Below are positions 45,515 through 57,965 of a DNA stretch of 64,000 nucleotides, one piece after another. Source of the DNA: Chaunax sp. Z400 (lineage: Eukaryota; Chordata; Actinopteri; Lophiiformes; Chaunacidae); NCBI GenBank assembly GCA_037577475.1, contig CM075194.1, positions 22,988,492 through 23,052,491 on the forward strand, given 5' to 3'. Position numbers and translations under genes: made by a program. Position 1 is the stretch's first letter, and every line of letters starts with the position of its first letter. The notes beneath the pieces were generated by a model that was not told the origin of the DNA, searched no databases, and worked only from the letters and a program-made list of their open reading frames with translations.

Positions 45515-45610
45515 TTTTCAGTAAGAGTAAGAGTAAGTCAGACTAAGCTAAGTAAAAGTACTAACACCACCATGTATAAATACTCTGTTAGAAGTGAAAT
45601 TCCCTTGATT
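45515..45610 (+). repeat. Fragment of the window-start repeat family
   Basis: gctaagtaaaagtactaaca, ccaccatgtataaatactct and agaagtgaaattccc match the upstream part of the family at 1-175 and 37320-37420 as I know it. Confidence 0.4.
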
Positions 45611-46750
45611 CAGGCCCGTTTCTGATGAATGTATTTGCAGCACTCAGAGCTTGAGCAGCACCTCATCCTCTGGCAGGTGTCAGCAGCAAATGACAGCCAC
45701 AGTAACTTAATCTGAAAATTAGGACAGGCTATGTCAAAATCTTTATTCCCTGGTTTTACTGAACCTTAATTATATTTTATAGAGAAAATGACTCTCAATC
45801 AGTTTGACTTTCCTGATGGACAGTGTGCTTTACTTGTTGCATAGCTAGTTAGCTCTGTTAGCCATGTGTAAATGTGTGTCATATATTTGGACCAGATCAG
45901 AAGACTTTAGGAAAGGCAGGAGCCAAGAAGATGGATAGCAGTGATGAAACACACACTGCTGCTGAGAAAATAAAGGATTAAGTTATAGGTTATTAACCAC
46001 ATGGGAGCCAAATCATAGATTCAGTGAAAGACTAATGATAAATAAAATACAAAAATTAAATTGTGCCACTTGTGATATAGAAACAAAATAAAATCAGACC
46101 CAGCATTTTTGATAGTCAGTATTCTCCAGTTCATACCAGCTGCTTTAGGTTAACGTTGGTGGATATGAGTGCAATCTGATTACTGAAGCAGACCTATGAA
46201 TAAGGTCAAAATTAAATTAGACTTATGCTTTAAACTTTCACTACAAATGTTACAGAACACAGGATAAAGCTAACATGTAATGACTCACATTCCATTTCAA
46301 AATCTGTTGTAAAATCATGTATATCAATATATTCAAATTGAATGAATATCTAAAGGAGGATCAGGAGGACCTTTGTTTTTGACAGCCTAATGTAGATCTG
46401 GTTTATGTAACAGCAGAGATATTCCACCGACTTATAGGCATATGAACTTTTTTCAAATTCCCCTTTCAATAATCAATGACTGCTGTTGATTCATCAGACC
46501 TGTTGATGAATGAAGGAGTGCACATGATCCATGTTAAATACCACTGTCCACTCTGTTCTCCCTCTCGACCACCTCGCTCCTCTAAAAATGAACGCTTGTC
46601 TGCTTTTCCTCAGCAACAACAGATCGCAGTCAAGACCCGATGAAATGACCTACATAGGACAGTTCATCTCAGCTACAGCCTGAGCATATTCAGAAGGCAT
46701 GGAATCATTCACCTTTTCAAACATTCTAATGAGTTCATTTATTTGAGTCA
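45611..46750. other. Non-coding stretch, nothing recognised
   Basis: About 1.1 kb of AT-rich DNA with no supported feature. Confidence 0.4.
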
Positions 46751-46885
46751 CACTTTATAATAACGATAATCTTAGTTATCATTATTATTATTTTATTATC
46801 ATGATTGTTATTTTATTATTATTATTATTTTTATTATTATTGTTATTATATTATCATTATCATTATTTTATTATTATTATTATAG
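46751..46885. repeat. Degenerate (ATT)n
   Basis: An imperfect att/atc trinucleotide tract of about 135 bases. Confidence 0.9.
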
Positions 46886-47269
46886 TACTTTAAATTCTAA
46901 TGTAAACTTATGTGACTGGACTCTAAGTCATTGGATAAAAGCACCATAACCATAACACCAAATAGGAAGTTCACAAATAGACCCTACAATAATGCAGATG
47001 TGATATAAATATGCATTAACGTCCATCCTTTGGCAGACTTGATGTAAGAACATGAATGCTGCATTTCTGCTTGACAACATTGTCAGACAATAGGCTACTA
47101 GTTGTTCATTAATTACACTGCTAGTGAAAGCTACCCTCACATCTCATTAATAATAGCTGCAGATTCTCACTGCCACGAACAACAACAAAATTTGAGTACG
47201 TGAGAAAAGTCATCGTCATGCCCAGCCAATCAGAGGCAGAGTAGGATGGGTCATGGCCTGACCATAGTA

Positions 47270-47700
47270 GGATTTGTAAATTTGCAGCCAGTTATCCTTG
47301 TAGCTGGCAACCAATCAGCCGACGGCTCAGATTGGGAGCTTGGACCATCAGGGCAGAGTTGGTGTTTACTCCTCTGGCACAGGAGGCCGAGAGAAGGTTT
47401 TCAGGCAGAGTCTTATTGTCAGAGTGAAGCTCTAATAAGGTGGGGATCGGTCCTTTCCAAAGTAAACATACATCATCAATATAAGGCTTCCAAGACATAA
47501 TGAAAGGGAAGAAGGTTTTTGTTGTGGTTCATACAGTGTTTCTTCCTCCAGGTGACCAAAACAAAAACACAAACAAAACTAGATGCCACTTTAGTGCCCA
47601 ATGCAGCACCAGAGATCTGGAGGTATGGGCTGTCATTAAAAAAGAAGAAGTTTCTCTTAAGAACAAAGGAGGCCAAAATCACTGGGACAGTGTTAGTTCT
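47270..47700 (-). pseudogene. Penelope-like reverse transcriptase fragment
   Basis: The minus strand reads SGAALGTKVASSFVCVFV, then after a frame change SWKPYIDDVCLLWKGPIPTL. G-A-GTK-A-S is RT motif B and YIDD (47472-47483) is the catalytic motif C with both aspartates preserved, in the arrangement found in Penelope-like elements. The finger domain, thumb and GIY-YIG endonuclease are missing and at least one frameshift separates the two motifs. It is on the same strand as the N-terminal fragment at 1396 but 46 kb away, so it is a separate copy. Confidence 0.7.
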
Positions 47701-48825
47701 CTTCTCTATGCACCGTGGAAGTAGGTGAAGTAGTGCCAGAAACCCCTGTTCTGCTTCTAGATTATTGCATTTATGACAACCATCTAAAAAGCATACTGAC
47801 AAATACTAACATGTCACACATGCATCAATCCACAGATGAAAATGCCCTGTGTACACTTGTGGAGCTTGATTCAGTAAGAGTAATTCCCTCTGAGGAACAA
47901 TCAGACCCACCCAAACACAACTATTTGACAAGCACACAATCAAGGCATTTTAGATGCAGCACCTGGATTCTCGTCTGAATCCCTCCATGCATGGATCAGC
48001 GAGGGAACAAAACAAACAGCCAGTGTCACCCGCCTGCAATGGAGTCCTCCATTGTAATCTCCTGGTTTTTAATCAAGGGATATAATTACTGATTAGAATA
48101 CAACATGAGTGCTCATACCCTAAATTATGATTGCACAGACAAATTGTGATTATTTCCTTCTCCTGCATCTTTTTCTGCCACGTTCATTATAGCTACTTAT
48201 TGCTCTCATCAGCCCTTCAGTCAGGCTATTTTGTACCTCGTTCCACAGGTATCCACGGTGGTTCTTAACAAATATACCTCAGCAGCACCTCACAGAGCGA
48301 GAATGGTGCCGGATGAATGCGGCAATCAGTGCTTGGTGGGTTCGGAAGAGTCATAGAGGCTGATTGCACAGTGGGAGCTGCAGAGCAGCGCTCCTCAGAC
48401 TCTCTCCACGATAGGAATAACAAGCTCCATTGCCCACAGTGTGAAACAACAGACTGCTAATTGGAATCAGCACGCCTCTCCCTGAGCTTATTCTAATATC
48501 TGCCGGATGCCTAGTTTGTGTTATAGGTAAGGTACGCGGGTGTACTGTTGCAGCTGTTGTTCTTGTGTGACGTTGATCTTAAATAGTTTATTTATGAATG
48601 ATGCATGGTGCTGGAACGCCCCTCATGGAAACATCCAGGAGAAACTACCTAACCAACTGTACAGCACAATGAATCTGACCTCCGTAAGCCTCAGCACGCA
48701 CATCTCCACATCACACCCCACCGCAGTATTCAGCTGTTTACACTGTAGTTCATTTAATTTTAATTTGTTCAACTTACCAGGGCTTCCTTAAATGCTAACT
48801 GTGTTGATAAATATAGAAACATAGA
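47701..48825. other. Single-copy DNA with candidate conserved block
   Basis: 47990-48530 is repeat-free with balanced composition and homeodomain-like cores (gctaattggaatc at 48457). It is a candidate cis-regulatory block. No ORF is credible. Confidence 0.3.
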
Positions 48826-49115
48826 TCTTGTAATTCCACGTATCAGAGTAGTTTACCCTTTAAAAAAAAGGTTTTTCCATTAGTGGATCTGCATGAGCCA
48901 CGTCATGCTAAACCGAGCTGGGATAACATGCGTCTCTCCCGCAGCTTCACAACGGGGGGGGGGGATAGCCAACCACAAACCCATCTCGTCCCCTAAAAGA
49001 TGGTGGTTCATCAACAAATTCATGAAAGTAATGAAATCAAATACAAGAGTTTCACATAAAAATCTGATAAAAATGAACACCATCAGTGAAGTAATTCCCA
49101 GAATGATTTATTCTG

Positions 49116-51490
49116 CTAACTGAAACCTGGCTACGTCATGAGGAATATGTTAGCTTAAATGAATCTAACCCCCCCCCCACTCATAATAATGCTCACATTC
49201 CTCCAGACAGCGGCCGAGGAGGTGGAGTCAAAGCAGTTTTAACTCTAGTTTATTAATAAGCCCTAATCTTAAACCTGAACTCATTTAAAGCCTTAGTCTT
49301 AATATTACACACCAAGCCTGGAAAACATCACAGCCAATTACATTTGTTATAGTGAACCGTGGTCCTGGTCCATATACAGACTTTTTAGCTGAATTCTCAG
49401 ACTTCTTTTCAAGTTAAGTCCTTAAAACAGAAAAAGGAATTATCGTGGGTCATTTCAATATTCATGTAGACGTAGAAAATGATAGTCTCTGCGCTGCGTT
49501 CATCTCATTAATAGAGTCCATTGGTTTCTGTCAGGGTGTACATAAACCTACTCACCGCTTTAATCACACCCATGACCTTATTTTGACTTATGGCATCAAA
49601 ACTGAAGACTTAATAGTCTTTGCAGAAAACCCTCTTCTGTTTGATAACTATTTAATAACATTTGAATTTGTATTACTCGATTACACGCCGCTAGAAAAAA
49701 GCTTCTACATTAGAAACCTCTCTGATGATGCTGTAGTAAAATTTAAAGAAGTGATTCCATCAGTACTAAATTCATTACCATGTCGGACTATAACGGAGGA
49801 CTCCTTCATTAATTTCAGTCCCTCCCATTTTGATCATCTCGTTGATAGTGCTGCAGGTTCAGAGGAGCAACTCTGGACTCCATTGCCCCTCTAAAAAAGA
49901 AGAGTCTCAAACATAGGATTAGCTCCATGGTATAACCCTCAAACCCGTACGCCTGGATAGACAGCCTTAAAAGCTACAGGAAGGCCCTCCACAATGCCAG
50001 ACAGGCCTATTACTCAGCACTAATGGAGGAGAATAAGAACAACCCCAGGTTTGTGTTCCGTACTGTAGCCAGGCTGACAAAGACTCCAATATTTAATTAA
50101 TTAAAGGAACTGCATTAAGATGGTTTAAATCCTATTTATTACATCGATCTCAGTTTGTTCATGGCGGCTGTGGCTCAGGGGGTAGAGCGGTCGTTCACGG
50201 AACAAAAGGTCGGTGGTTCGATCCTCAGCCCCTGCAAGTCCACAAGTTGAAGTATCTTTGAGCAAGATACTGAACCCCAATTTGCTCCCCGGGCGCCGCA
50301 TGTAGTGGCAGCCCACTGCTCCTCAGGGATGGGTCAAATGCAGAGAAAGAATTTCCCCATGTGGGACTAATAAAGGTATCATAAAGGTATCATTAATGAC
50401 GAATCCTCCATGCATAACAAAGTTAATCATGGGGTCCCTCAGGGTTCTGTGCTTGGACCAATATTGTTCACCCTATATATGCTCCCTTTATCAAGAAACA
50501 ATTTCCAATGTTATGCAGATGACACACAATTATACTTATCAATGAAACCAGGTGAAACTAATCAACTAATTAAACGTCAGGGATGTCTTACGGATATTAA
50601 AAAACTGGATTATGTCCAATTTTCTGTAGCTTAATTCTGACAAAACTGAGGTTATTGTGCTGGGCCCTAAACATCTCAGAAACTCACTATCTAATGATGT
50701 AACCACTATGGATGGAATTATCTTGGCCTCCAGCTCCACTGTGAGGAATCTGGGAGTTATGTTTGATCAGGATATGTCCTTTAACTCCCATATAAAACAT
50801 ATTTCTAGGACTGCCTTCTTCCACTTGTTTAATACATCAAAAATCATTCTGTCTCAAAAAGATGCAGAAAAATTAATCCATGCATTTGTTTCTTCCAGGC
50901 TCGACTATTGTAATTCCCTATTATCAGGCTGTCCCAACAAGTCTCTAAAGACTCTCCAGCTGATCCAGAATGCTGCTGCAGGTGTTCTGACCAGAGCTAG
51001 TATCAGAGATCATATCTCTCCTGTATTAGCCTCTCTGCATTGGCTCCCTGTAAAATCCAGAAGAGAATTTAAAATCCTTCTCCTCACGTAGAAAGTCCTT
51101 AATGGTCAGGCACCAACATACCTTCAGGAGCTCGTAGTACCCTACTACCCATCTAGAACATTACGCTTCCTGGATGCAGGGTTCCTTGTGATCCCTAGAG
51201 TCTCCAAAAGTAGAACAGGAGCCAGAGCCTTCAGTCATCAGGCTCCTCTCCGGTGGAACCATCTTCCAGTCTGGGTCCAGGAGGCAGACACCCTCTCTAC
51301 ATCTAAGAGGAGGCTTAAAACTTCCCTTTTTGATAAAGTCTATAACTAAGGCTAACTTAGGCTAGTCTTTAGCTATGCTGCTATAGGCCTAGACTGCTAG
51401 GGGACTTCCCATGATGCACTGAGCTCCTCTCTCCTCCTCTCCCACTTCTTCTTTACACACTCATGTCTCATTAATTCATGTTACTAATTA
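49116..51490 (+). mobile_element. CR1/L2/Rex1-group LINE, decayed and interrupted
   Basis: Endonuclease domain: LTETWLRHEEYVSLNES (49116) and GHFNIHVD (49448), where the catalytic Asp of GDFN is replaced by His. Reverse transcriptase: VNHGVPQGSVLGPILFTLYM and CYADDTQLYLSMKP with an intact YADD (50512-50523), then SSTVRNLGVMFDQDMSF, RLDYCNSLLSGCP and SLHWLPVKSRREFKILLL, with a C-terminal tail to about 51345. Stops and frameshifts occur at several places, and a SINE sits between the finger region and motif B. The 3' UTR matches the antisense insert at 27100-27215 up to about 51487 and then diverges, so the normal 3' tail is lost. It cannot retrotranspose. Confidence 0.9.
50163..50393 (+). mobile_element. 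tRNA-derived SINE nested in the LINE
   Basis: Same family as 15105-15342, with A box tggctcagggg and B box ggttcgatcctc. It differs from that copy at two sites in about 219 bases and ends aaaggtatcataaaggtatc, a duplicated tail unit. It splits the LINE reading between SQFVH and NDESSMHNK. A short TCAT-like target duplication is possible. The minus-strand ORF here repeats the one in the other copy and is only a shadow. Confidence 0.93.
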
Positions 51491-52165
51491 GAGAAGCTGA
51501 TCAATCGGGTAACAATGAAATGACATTTGACATTTTGACACCTCCAACCTGAGCGTACATCAGAGGGAAATGGCCACATCATGAATTATGCTTGTGAGAA
51601 AACCACTTTAGGCTTTGGACGCTCTAACTATCAAACACGAACCTGCAGGTTTACACAAACACATATGTAAATCACATTTAGACAAACACACAGATGTCTT
51701 CATCTACAGCACACCCAAATTCACTCAGCTGCAAGATTCTTTTTTACATCCCAAAATCACAACACTTCTGTGGGTGTGGGTGTGGGGGGGGATGAATAAT
51801 GCAGAACCGAGCAGAGAAAAAAGTGACAGTGTTGTTTGTAATACAGGACATTTCACCAGAGAATTTCAATGACTGGCCAGCAGAGAGATGTGAGATAGAG
51901 CATGTCTCGCTTAAATCACTGTCTCGCTGCTACACACAGTGGATGAGGGTGATAAATTACCCGATTTGACAATGGAGGGTGTAACCACTATCATCCATAT
52001 CTCAATAGCTTAACAAGGGTTATCATGTGCTGTTGTGAGAGTGATTGTAGGACGGGGGCGGTGCGGTACAGTGTGTGTGCATGATGTGTGATTTCATGTC
52101 TGTTTTTATGAGTGTGCGTGTCTCTTTTTGCACATGCTCAAGTATGTGTGAAATGTTGTGTATAT
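51491..52165. other. Non-coding stretch, nothing recognised
   Basis: AT-rich DNA with no supported feature. Confidence 0.4.
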
Positions 52166-52167
52166 GC

Positions 52168-52266
52168 ATGTGTGTGTGTGTGTGTGTGTGTGTATGTGAA
52201 TCACAGTCCAGCTGCCAATGCAGAAGATCAATACCAGTAATACCAGTGTGTGTGTGTGTGTGTGTA
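52168..52266. repeat. Two (GT)n microsatellites
   Basis: GT arrays at about 52168-52194 and 52245-52266. Confidence 0.93.
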
Positions 52267-52689
52267 GTGGGACTGTAGTTCTCATAGCAAGTCATTACAA
52301 TCCTATTGATTCCTCATTAAAGCCCCCAGCTAAAAATACAGGCCTGTTGCCACTGAGGAAGAGGAGGCAGTGCGTGTCATCCACATGAGGGGCGAAGACT
52401 TGAACTTTGCATGTGTTAAAGTGCACACCTACACAACCAATATGATAAAAATACACATATACTGCACAGAAGTGTGAACGCATACCTGAAGGCACACACC
52501 GCAAACATGGTGAGTGTTCACAAACACACACACATAAGTGCACACAGGCCAACCTTTGTGTGATGTGTGACTGAGGGCATGTATCCATCTTTTTTTCTCC
52601 ACTCCCACCCCTCCTCACCCCTTTTTAATTAAAGCATGCAGTAAGTGTGAAATTAACTCTCTCCTACACCCAGCCTGACAGCTCTGAGT

Positions 52690-52985
52690 GGGAGGAGGGA
52701 GAATCAGATGCCTTTGTCTCTACACGTAATTAGAGAGATGGAGAGAAAGAGAAAGAGAGGGGAAGAGGGAGAAAGAAAGAAGAGCAGCCGGTCCACCACA
52801 ATGAGAAACCAGAGCGAGACGGAGGAGATAAAAGAGAGACAGACTGTAGAGAGAGGAGGCGAGAGGAGGGGGGAAAACAGGGGGGGTGATAGAGTGGAAG
52901 GGAGGAAGATAAAGTAAGATGGAGAGGGAGATGAAGGAGGGGTTGGGCAAAAGGGAAGGAGGAAAGAAAGAAAGGATGAGTAAAT
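52690..52985. repeat. Purine-rich tract
   Basis: About 250 bases are mostly G and A on the plus strand. ORFs on either strand (lysine/glutamate-rich or serine/leucine-rich) are artefacts. Confidence 0.85.
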
Positions 52986-53729
52986 GGATGCAATACCACC
53001 TCATGCTCTAGGTTTGGGGATAATTTGCTGCCACACCGCCTTGTTCTGCAGTGAGAGCCACAAGAGAGAAAACCACAGAGCAAGAGAAGAAGAGGAGAGG
53101 ACAGAAGAAGAGAGAGTAGCTGTACGCTTGATAGATGGCACAATTTGGAAAAGTAGAGAGGCAGGGAGTCTTATGAGTTTAGGAATTGATGAAGACAAAA
53201 TGGGCCCGGGTAGCAGGGGTAATAACTTGTGGGGCTTCGTGCTGCTCCTTATGGGCCGTGTCCCGGCTCGGCCCGCCTCTGATGGACGGTTTCCCCATCT
53301 TCCTCTGTCCAGCTGCACCTCTCCTCTGCAGCTGGAATGAGAAAAGGGAGGAGTATTGTGCTCGTTTTCAGGCAGAAATGGATGGATGCGGGTGAGGTGG
53401 AAAGGGGCTCAGTGACAGCAGTTTGAGCGTCCTCCTCGTGATTTGTCTTCACAATATGACCTTTAACTTACGCTGTTATGGCTGAATTTCTGAACTGATG
53501 TCATCTGCTTCAAGCATTGAGGAATAAAGCAGGTGCAGAGAAGCAATAAATGAAAATAAAGACAAGATTATGAAAGTATTGACAGAGAAAATGTGTTCAT
53601 TGAGTTTACTTTTTGGATATCAATGACTTTCTACATTTGCTACTAGTGTGACGCTTTTTAATGTCTGATCTGACTCTCTGAACGGTCAGTAGTCGTGTTG
53701 CATTGTTGGTAATGTGGGTATCAAGACAA
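52986..53729. other. Non-coding stretch, nothing recognised
   Basis: 53200-53340 is somewhat GC-rich. Overlapping ORFs on both strands have no recognised content. Confidence 0.4.
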
Positions 53730-53860
53730 TATTTCTACGTATTGGGGTATAGTCTATCCACATCTCCTCAAAAACCACTGGACAGAATTCAATGAAATAT
53801 CACGAATGCTTTGTAGGGGCCCTTAAGGTGTGCATCTCATAATTGGTTTCTTCAATTTGT
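53730..53860 (+). repeat. Fragment of the 9234 repeat family
   Basis: acatctcctcaaaaaccact, acagaattcaatgaaat and a following tttgtaggggcccttaagg correspond to the second half of the family at 9234-9430. Confidence 0.45.
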
Positions 53861-54940
53861 GTCCTTGGATGCATATTTTCTAGTTTAAAAAATGTGTTAC
53901 TTTTTGCTTCACTGACTCCTCGACATGATTCAGCTAACAGACAGTAAAGCCAGTGCCTGAAATGGGCCGGTACCCACTGGTACCAGTGAGTAACTTGGAT
54001 TCACAGGAACCTGTCTCAGGTTACCAGGTGTCTCTGAACAAACACATAGCTGGTTTCATGCTTCAAACCAGCACCGAATATGTCTGTTAAAATGGATGAA
54101 AAGTAGCAAAAGAAAAGAAACTGAAAACTAGGAAGAAACTTAAGGACCTAATGAGGGCTTCCCTCTGAACGCTGCAGCTGAACCCAGGCTGTTAATAGCT
54201 AGCTGCACTGTAAATGACTAACAGGCAACTCGCAGCACCATCACCAACCTTTCCTGTCAGCGGCCAACTGCAGAGGCGGCACACTTCATGCCATAGGCAC
54301 AGAGCACCTGACTGTTGGACGAAGGACCGAGTGGGGTTTTTCTGCCAGACAAATGATTGGCTCATTGTCAAAGATGAGGAGACTGAATGCCAGATATGCA
54401 GAGAAGTACATTGTGGACAGAAACTACTACAGAAACAACAACTAGGACTCAGGAAAACTATCAAAAATGGTAAAGAATCACAGATCAAATATGCATTTTT
54501 ACATACAAACTACAAGCTGTGATGTCATTACATGTAATGACATGCATACAAAAATACATTTGAAGTGTATAAGGTGTATAAATATGAATATATCTGAGAC
54601 AGATTTGATGATCATGACATACAACCGCACCGTTTCTGGTCCAGTTCAGGTACTTAATAATAATAATGACATCAATTAAATGTTTTGTTACTATTTAAAC
54701 CCAACAACATTGGTTAGATGCATTTTTAGATGTAGTGATTATGATGAAACACGATATTGATGGTAAACCGTGATGGATGTTTAAATGGGACAGTTTAATT
54801 ATAACTATGATGTTAAAGGAGGTGGAAAACTGTTCCTGGATCAGGCCCATCCAGGTCTGTACCCAATCTGAAAGGGTTCTGTCCAGGCCTGTACCTCCTC
54901 CTTCTGCTATGCTTCATAGAAATCATCAAGTGTTATTATT
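53861..54940. other. Non-coding stretch, nothing recognised
   Basis: The ORF at 54214-54522 contains KTNDWLIV-like text but no recognised domain. A transposon origin is possible, not shown. Confidence 0.35.
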
Positions 54941-55258
54941 ACCTCCACCAAGGAGGCGATGTTTTCGTCGTCTCTGTTAGTCTGTCTGTTAGCAGGATGA
55001 TTCTTTATGGATGACCATGAAGCTGTGTGGAAATCAAACTTTGGTTTAATAAAGGACGGAGTCATTCATTTCTGTCACTTCCTTTAACATTGTGAGATGG
55101 GGCTTTTTTCATTTTCATCAATTGCGAATAAACAGGAAACTCGGTGCAGGAGTGGGGCCTGTGCCATTTGGTTGGGATTTAGGTGAGCTTGAACCTTTTT
55201 AAAATGGACTGTTGGGCCTTGGTGGAGGTATGTGCTCTACTGAGTGCCCCTCTAGTTA
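54941..55258 (+). mobile_element. TIR-bounded non-autonomous element, 'acctccaccaagg'
   Basis: The left end acctccaccaagg (54941-54953) and the right end ccttggtggaggt (55217-55229) are perfect 13-bp inverted repeats. The interior has the family phrases ctgttagcaggatga and cctttaacattgtgagatgg. The typical flank gtgctctactgagtgcccct follows to 55258. It has no ORF. This is the most complete copy of a family also seen at 18530, 26395/27236, 27476, 31835 and 56956. Confidence 0.75.
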
Positions 55259-56950
55259 AGAAAGGAATGTGGCCAAAACTATTACAAGTATAACCAACTG
55301 CTATTGAAAGGTATGCTCCCACTAAACTGCCTAGGCGTATAAAATGCGTTCCACCCAAAATGCGGCATATCAATTAATAAATATCATTTTATTATTTGGA
55401 CAAGTTTCAATGCATAATTCAAATGAAAACATGCCAAACAAAAGGGAATTCAATGGGTAGATTTGTTTTGGATTTCCTACCTGGCTGCCATTTCCCTGCA
55501 GCTTCCCGTCTCTTATGCGCCGTGTGTCCAGATTTCGATTTCAGTAGCTCCCATCGATCCTTCTGTTCTCCAGTATTTACCAGTTTTGCTCTCCGTTTGT
55601 TTTGTTCAGATACTCTTTTCCTTGCACTATTTGTTATTTTAGGTCATCCACTCTTCCGTGTTCTCCATGTAGCGCAGATTTAAAACTGCTGCGCATGCAT
55701 GTGGGGCCTTGCGTGCCTGGAAATCTGGGGAAGGCCTTGAGGAAGACATAGTTCCCAAATTTCAAAATGGCACATTGTTTACTTAGCATTTTTCGCTCTA
55801 CACCAGCTTAAAATTGGAATTGTTGTCTGTATTCCGCTGTGCTAAAAATATGACCGTTATATGAGCCTGTAGAATAGCATTCATCCTACTGAATAAAAAC
55901 ATCATGTTTACTTTCAAAATTTTTCACACACCTTGAGAAGGAAAATACTGAGTGGGAGTCTACCTTCAACCGTAATGTCCATTAAATTAAATGAAATTTT
56001 ACAAGTAGACTTTATATTTTATTGAGGTCCTTTTTGAACTAGTCCCAACATGCTTGTTCCAACAGACCACATTACATTACATTAGGAGGCACAGTAATTA
56101 TTCATTATTAATTAATTAATGTCACTCAGACATACAGTATATTATATCCCTTATAAAATACCAAAGCCATTTTGCCCTCCTGTGCAACATCCAGTGCCTT
56201 CAGCACCTTTTTTTTGTTGTTGTTGCTTTTATTCAGATTTATTGACCTTGATGAGACCAACTGAGAGCCACAATAGTGAGGGTCACACAACTGTAGCCTA
56301 CCTTTCAGCAGCGGGAGTTGAATGACGTCAAACAAGCTATTGTTGGTGTGGCAACGGCATTGTTTGATATTCATGACATTTGTGTATGCATTTCTATAGA
56401 TGAACACACACCCACGCAGGGATAGTTTGATTTCTGGTGTTTGTGTTCCAGGCAGAGAGGATCAGCCATCACTGTTTACTGAGCCCTCTGGATTTGGTTC
56501 AGGTGTTGTGAGCAGCGGCGTGTAAAGAGTGGCCAAAACAGACAGGATGGGATCATGCAGATGAACACTATTATTATAATAGACAGAAGACAAACGCTGC
56601 ATTTTAATGACACTCCTGGTAGATTGTAAGAACAGAGCATAAAGGTTTTATCTAACTAATTTTTTCACTCACACCTCTCCTGCAACAGATTTGTTTAAAT
56701 TTGAATGTATGCAGGTTCCTGCTGCGGCTCTGTGCAGGGTCACACCTCAGGGGATCCTGCATGGTGGTTATAACTCTACGTTTATTTACACTTCAAGTCG
56801 TTTTTTTCAACATAGCGTACATAAACGTGAGGTTGGTGCCTAATAAAAAGGTACTGAATAAATATATTTATTTACATGTTGAAACCTATGTTATTCATTA
56901 ATTCCAACTTCATGGTTTTACTATATATTTTAGGGTTTTATTATATAATC
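55259..56950. other. Non-coding stretch, nothing recognised
   Basis: About 1.7 kb of AT-rich DNA. A short palindromic attaattaattaat lies at 56106-56118. No exon is supported. Confidence 0.4.
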
Positions 56951-57085
56951 TATCTCTGTTGGTTTGTTAGCAGGTTTACACAAAGTTATTGGACAGATTT
57001 CCATGTTACATGGCAGTAGGATGGAACATGGGCCTGGAAAGAACCGATCAAGTTCTGGTAGTTCGATTAGGTTTGATGGTGCAGC
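56951..57085 (+). repeat. 'acctccaccaagg' family fragment
   Basis: ggtttgttagcaggtttaca, ttattggacagatttccatg and gtaggatggaacatgggcct follow the family order. Confidence 0.55.
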
Positions 57086-57339
57086 AGATCAAGGAAGTTT
57101 GTTAGCATTTTCCCTAATTACTAAAAAAACTACTACTGTCACTGTTGCTCTTGTCAAGCAAGTGCATGATGCATGCAGTCTAGACAGGGGTTATATGGAG
57201 GTCATTTAGTAGCAGAGAGAGTGACTATGAGCCTTTACTAGCTCCACTGGATTTATATTGATGATATCTGTACTTTGTCAAAAAGAACATTTCAGAGAGC
57301 CACAATAACGTTCAGTTATGTGAAAAATGAATAATCAAA

Positions 57340-57965
57340 TTCCAGTTCAAGATATCTTCAGATATCTTTTATGATATTAATTTCAATATATCTTTAGTGT
57401 CCTTTATAGGTACCATAAATCGAGTTTTAACTAGTGAGGCTCTAGATACACTGAACTGGAATTCTGACTAATCAAAATGATTTTGTAGATATATATTATC
57501 TATTATCCAATTCTAGATATCTTGAAACTAAACTGATCAGAGAAATCTCAGATTGAAGATATATTTAGCCTGCTTTCCAGTATCTCCTATGGTGCAGCAA
57601 GTTGAAGACGAAGCTGAGCTTTTAGACAGGGTTTTAATGCTGCAGCCACACATTTTGATAATAAGCTTCATTCTATTCGAGCCATTTTCTAACTATCTTA
57701 TCTAAAACTGCCATTAGTTCTGCACACTGTTCAAACACTTTGCTGGGATAATATCCAGTGAGATAATGAGGTCTGAGATATTTACAACTGTTTGCAATGA
57801 TATCTGCAGTTGTCATGTAGGAAGTGTGACGGCTGTCGTTTCTAGTGACATCACTGCAGATATCTGTAATTCGGTTTTGACAAATCAAAGTTCAATTATA
57901 GTTATCTCCTCCTCCTCTGCTGACATCGTGACCGGCCAGAATGACAGTAGGTATATCTTGAATAT
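57340..57965. repeat. AGATATCT-rich dispersed repeat
   Basis: The palindromic word agatatct or its core gatatct recurs at about 57350, 57361, 57515, 57799 and 57857, with many further tatc/gata words, and ctgtaattcggttttgac and atcaaagttcaattatag near the right end. This resembles a teleost repeat with periodic gatatctg-aatt words. The ORFs of 71-77 codons are incidental. Confidence 0.5.
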
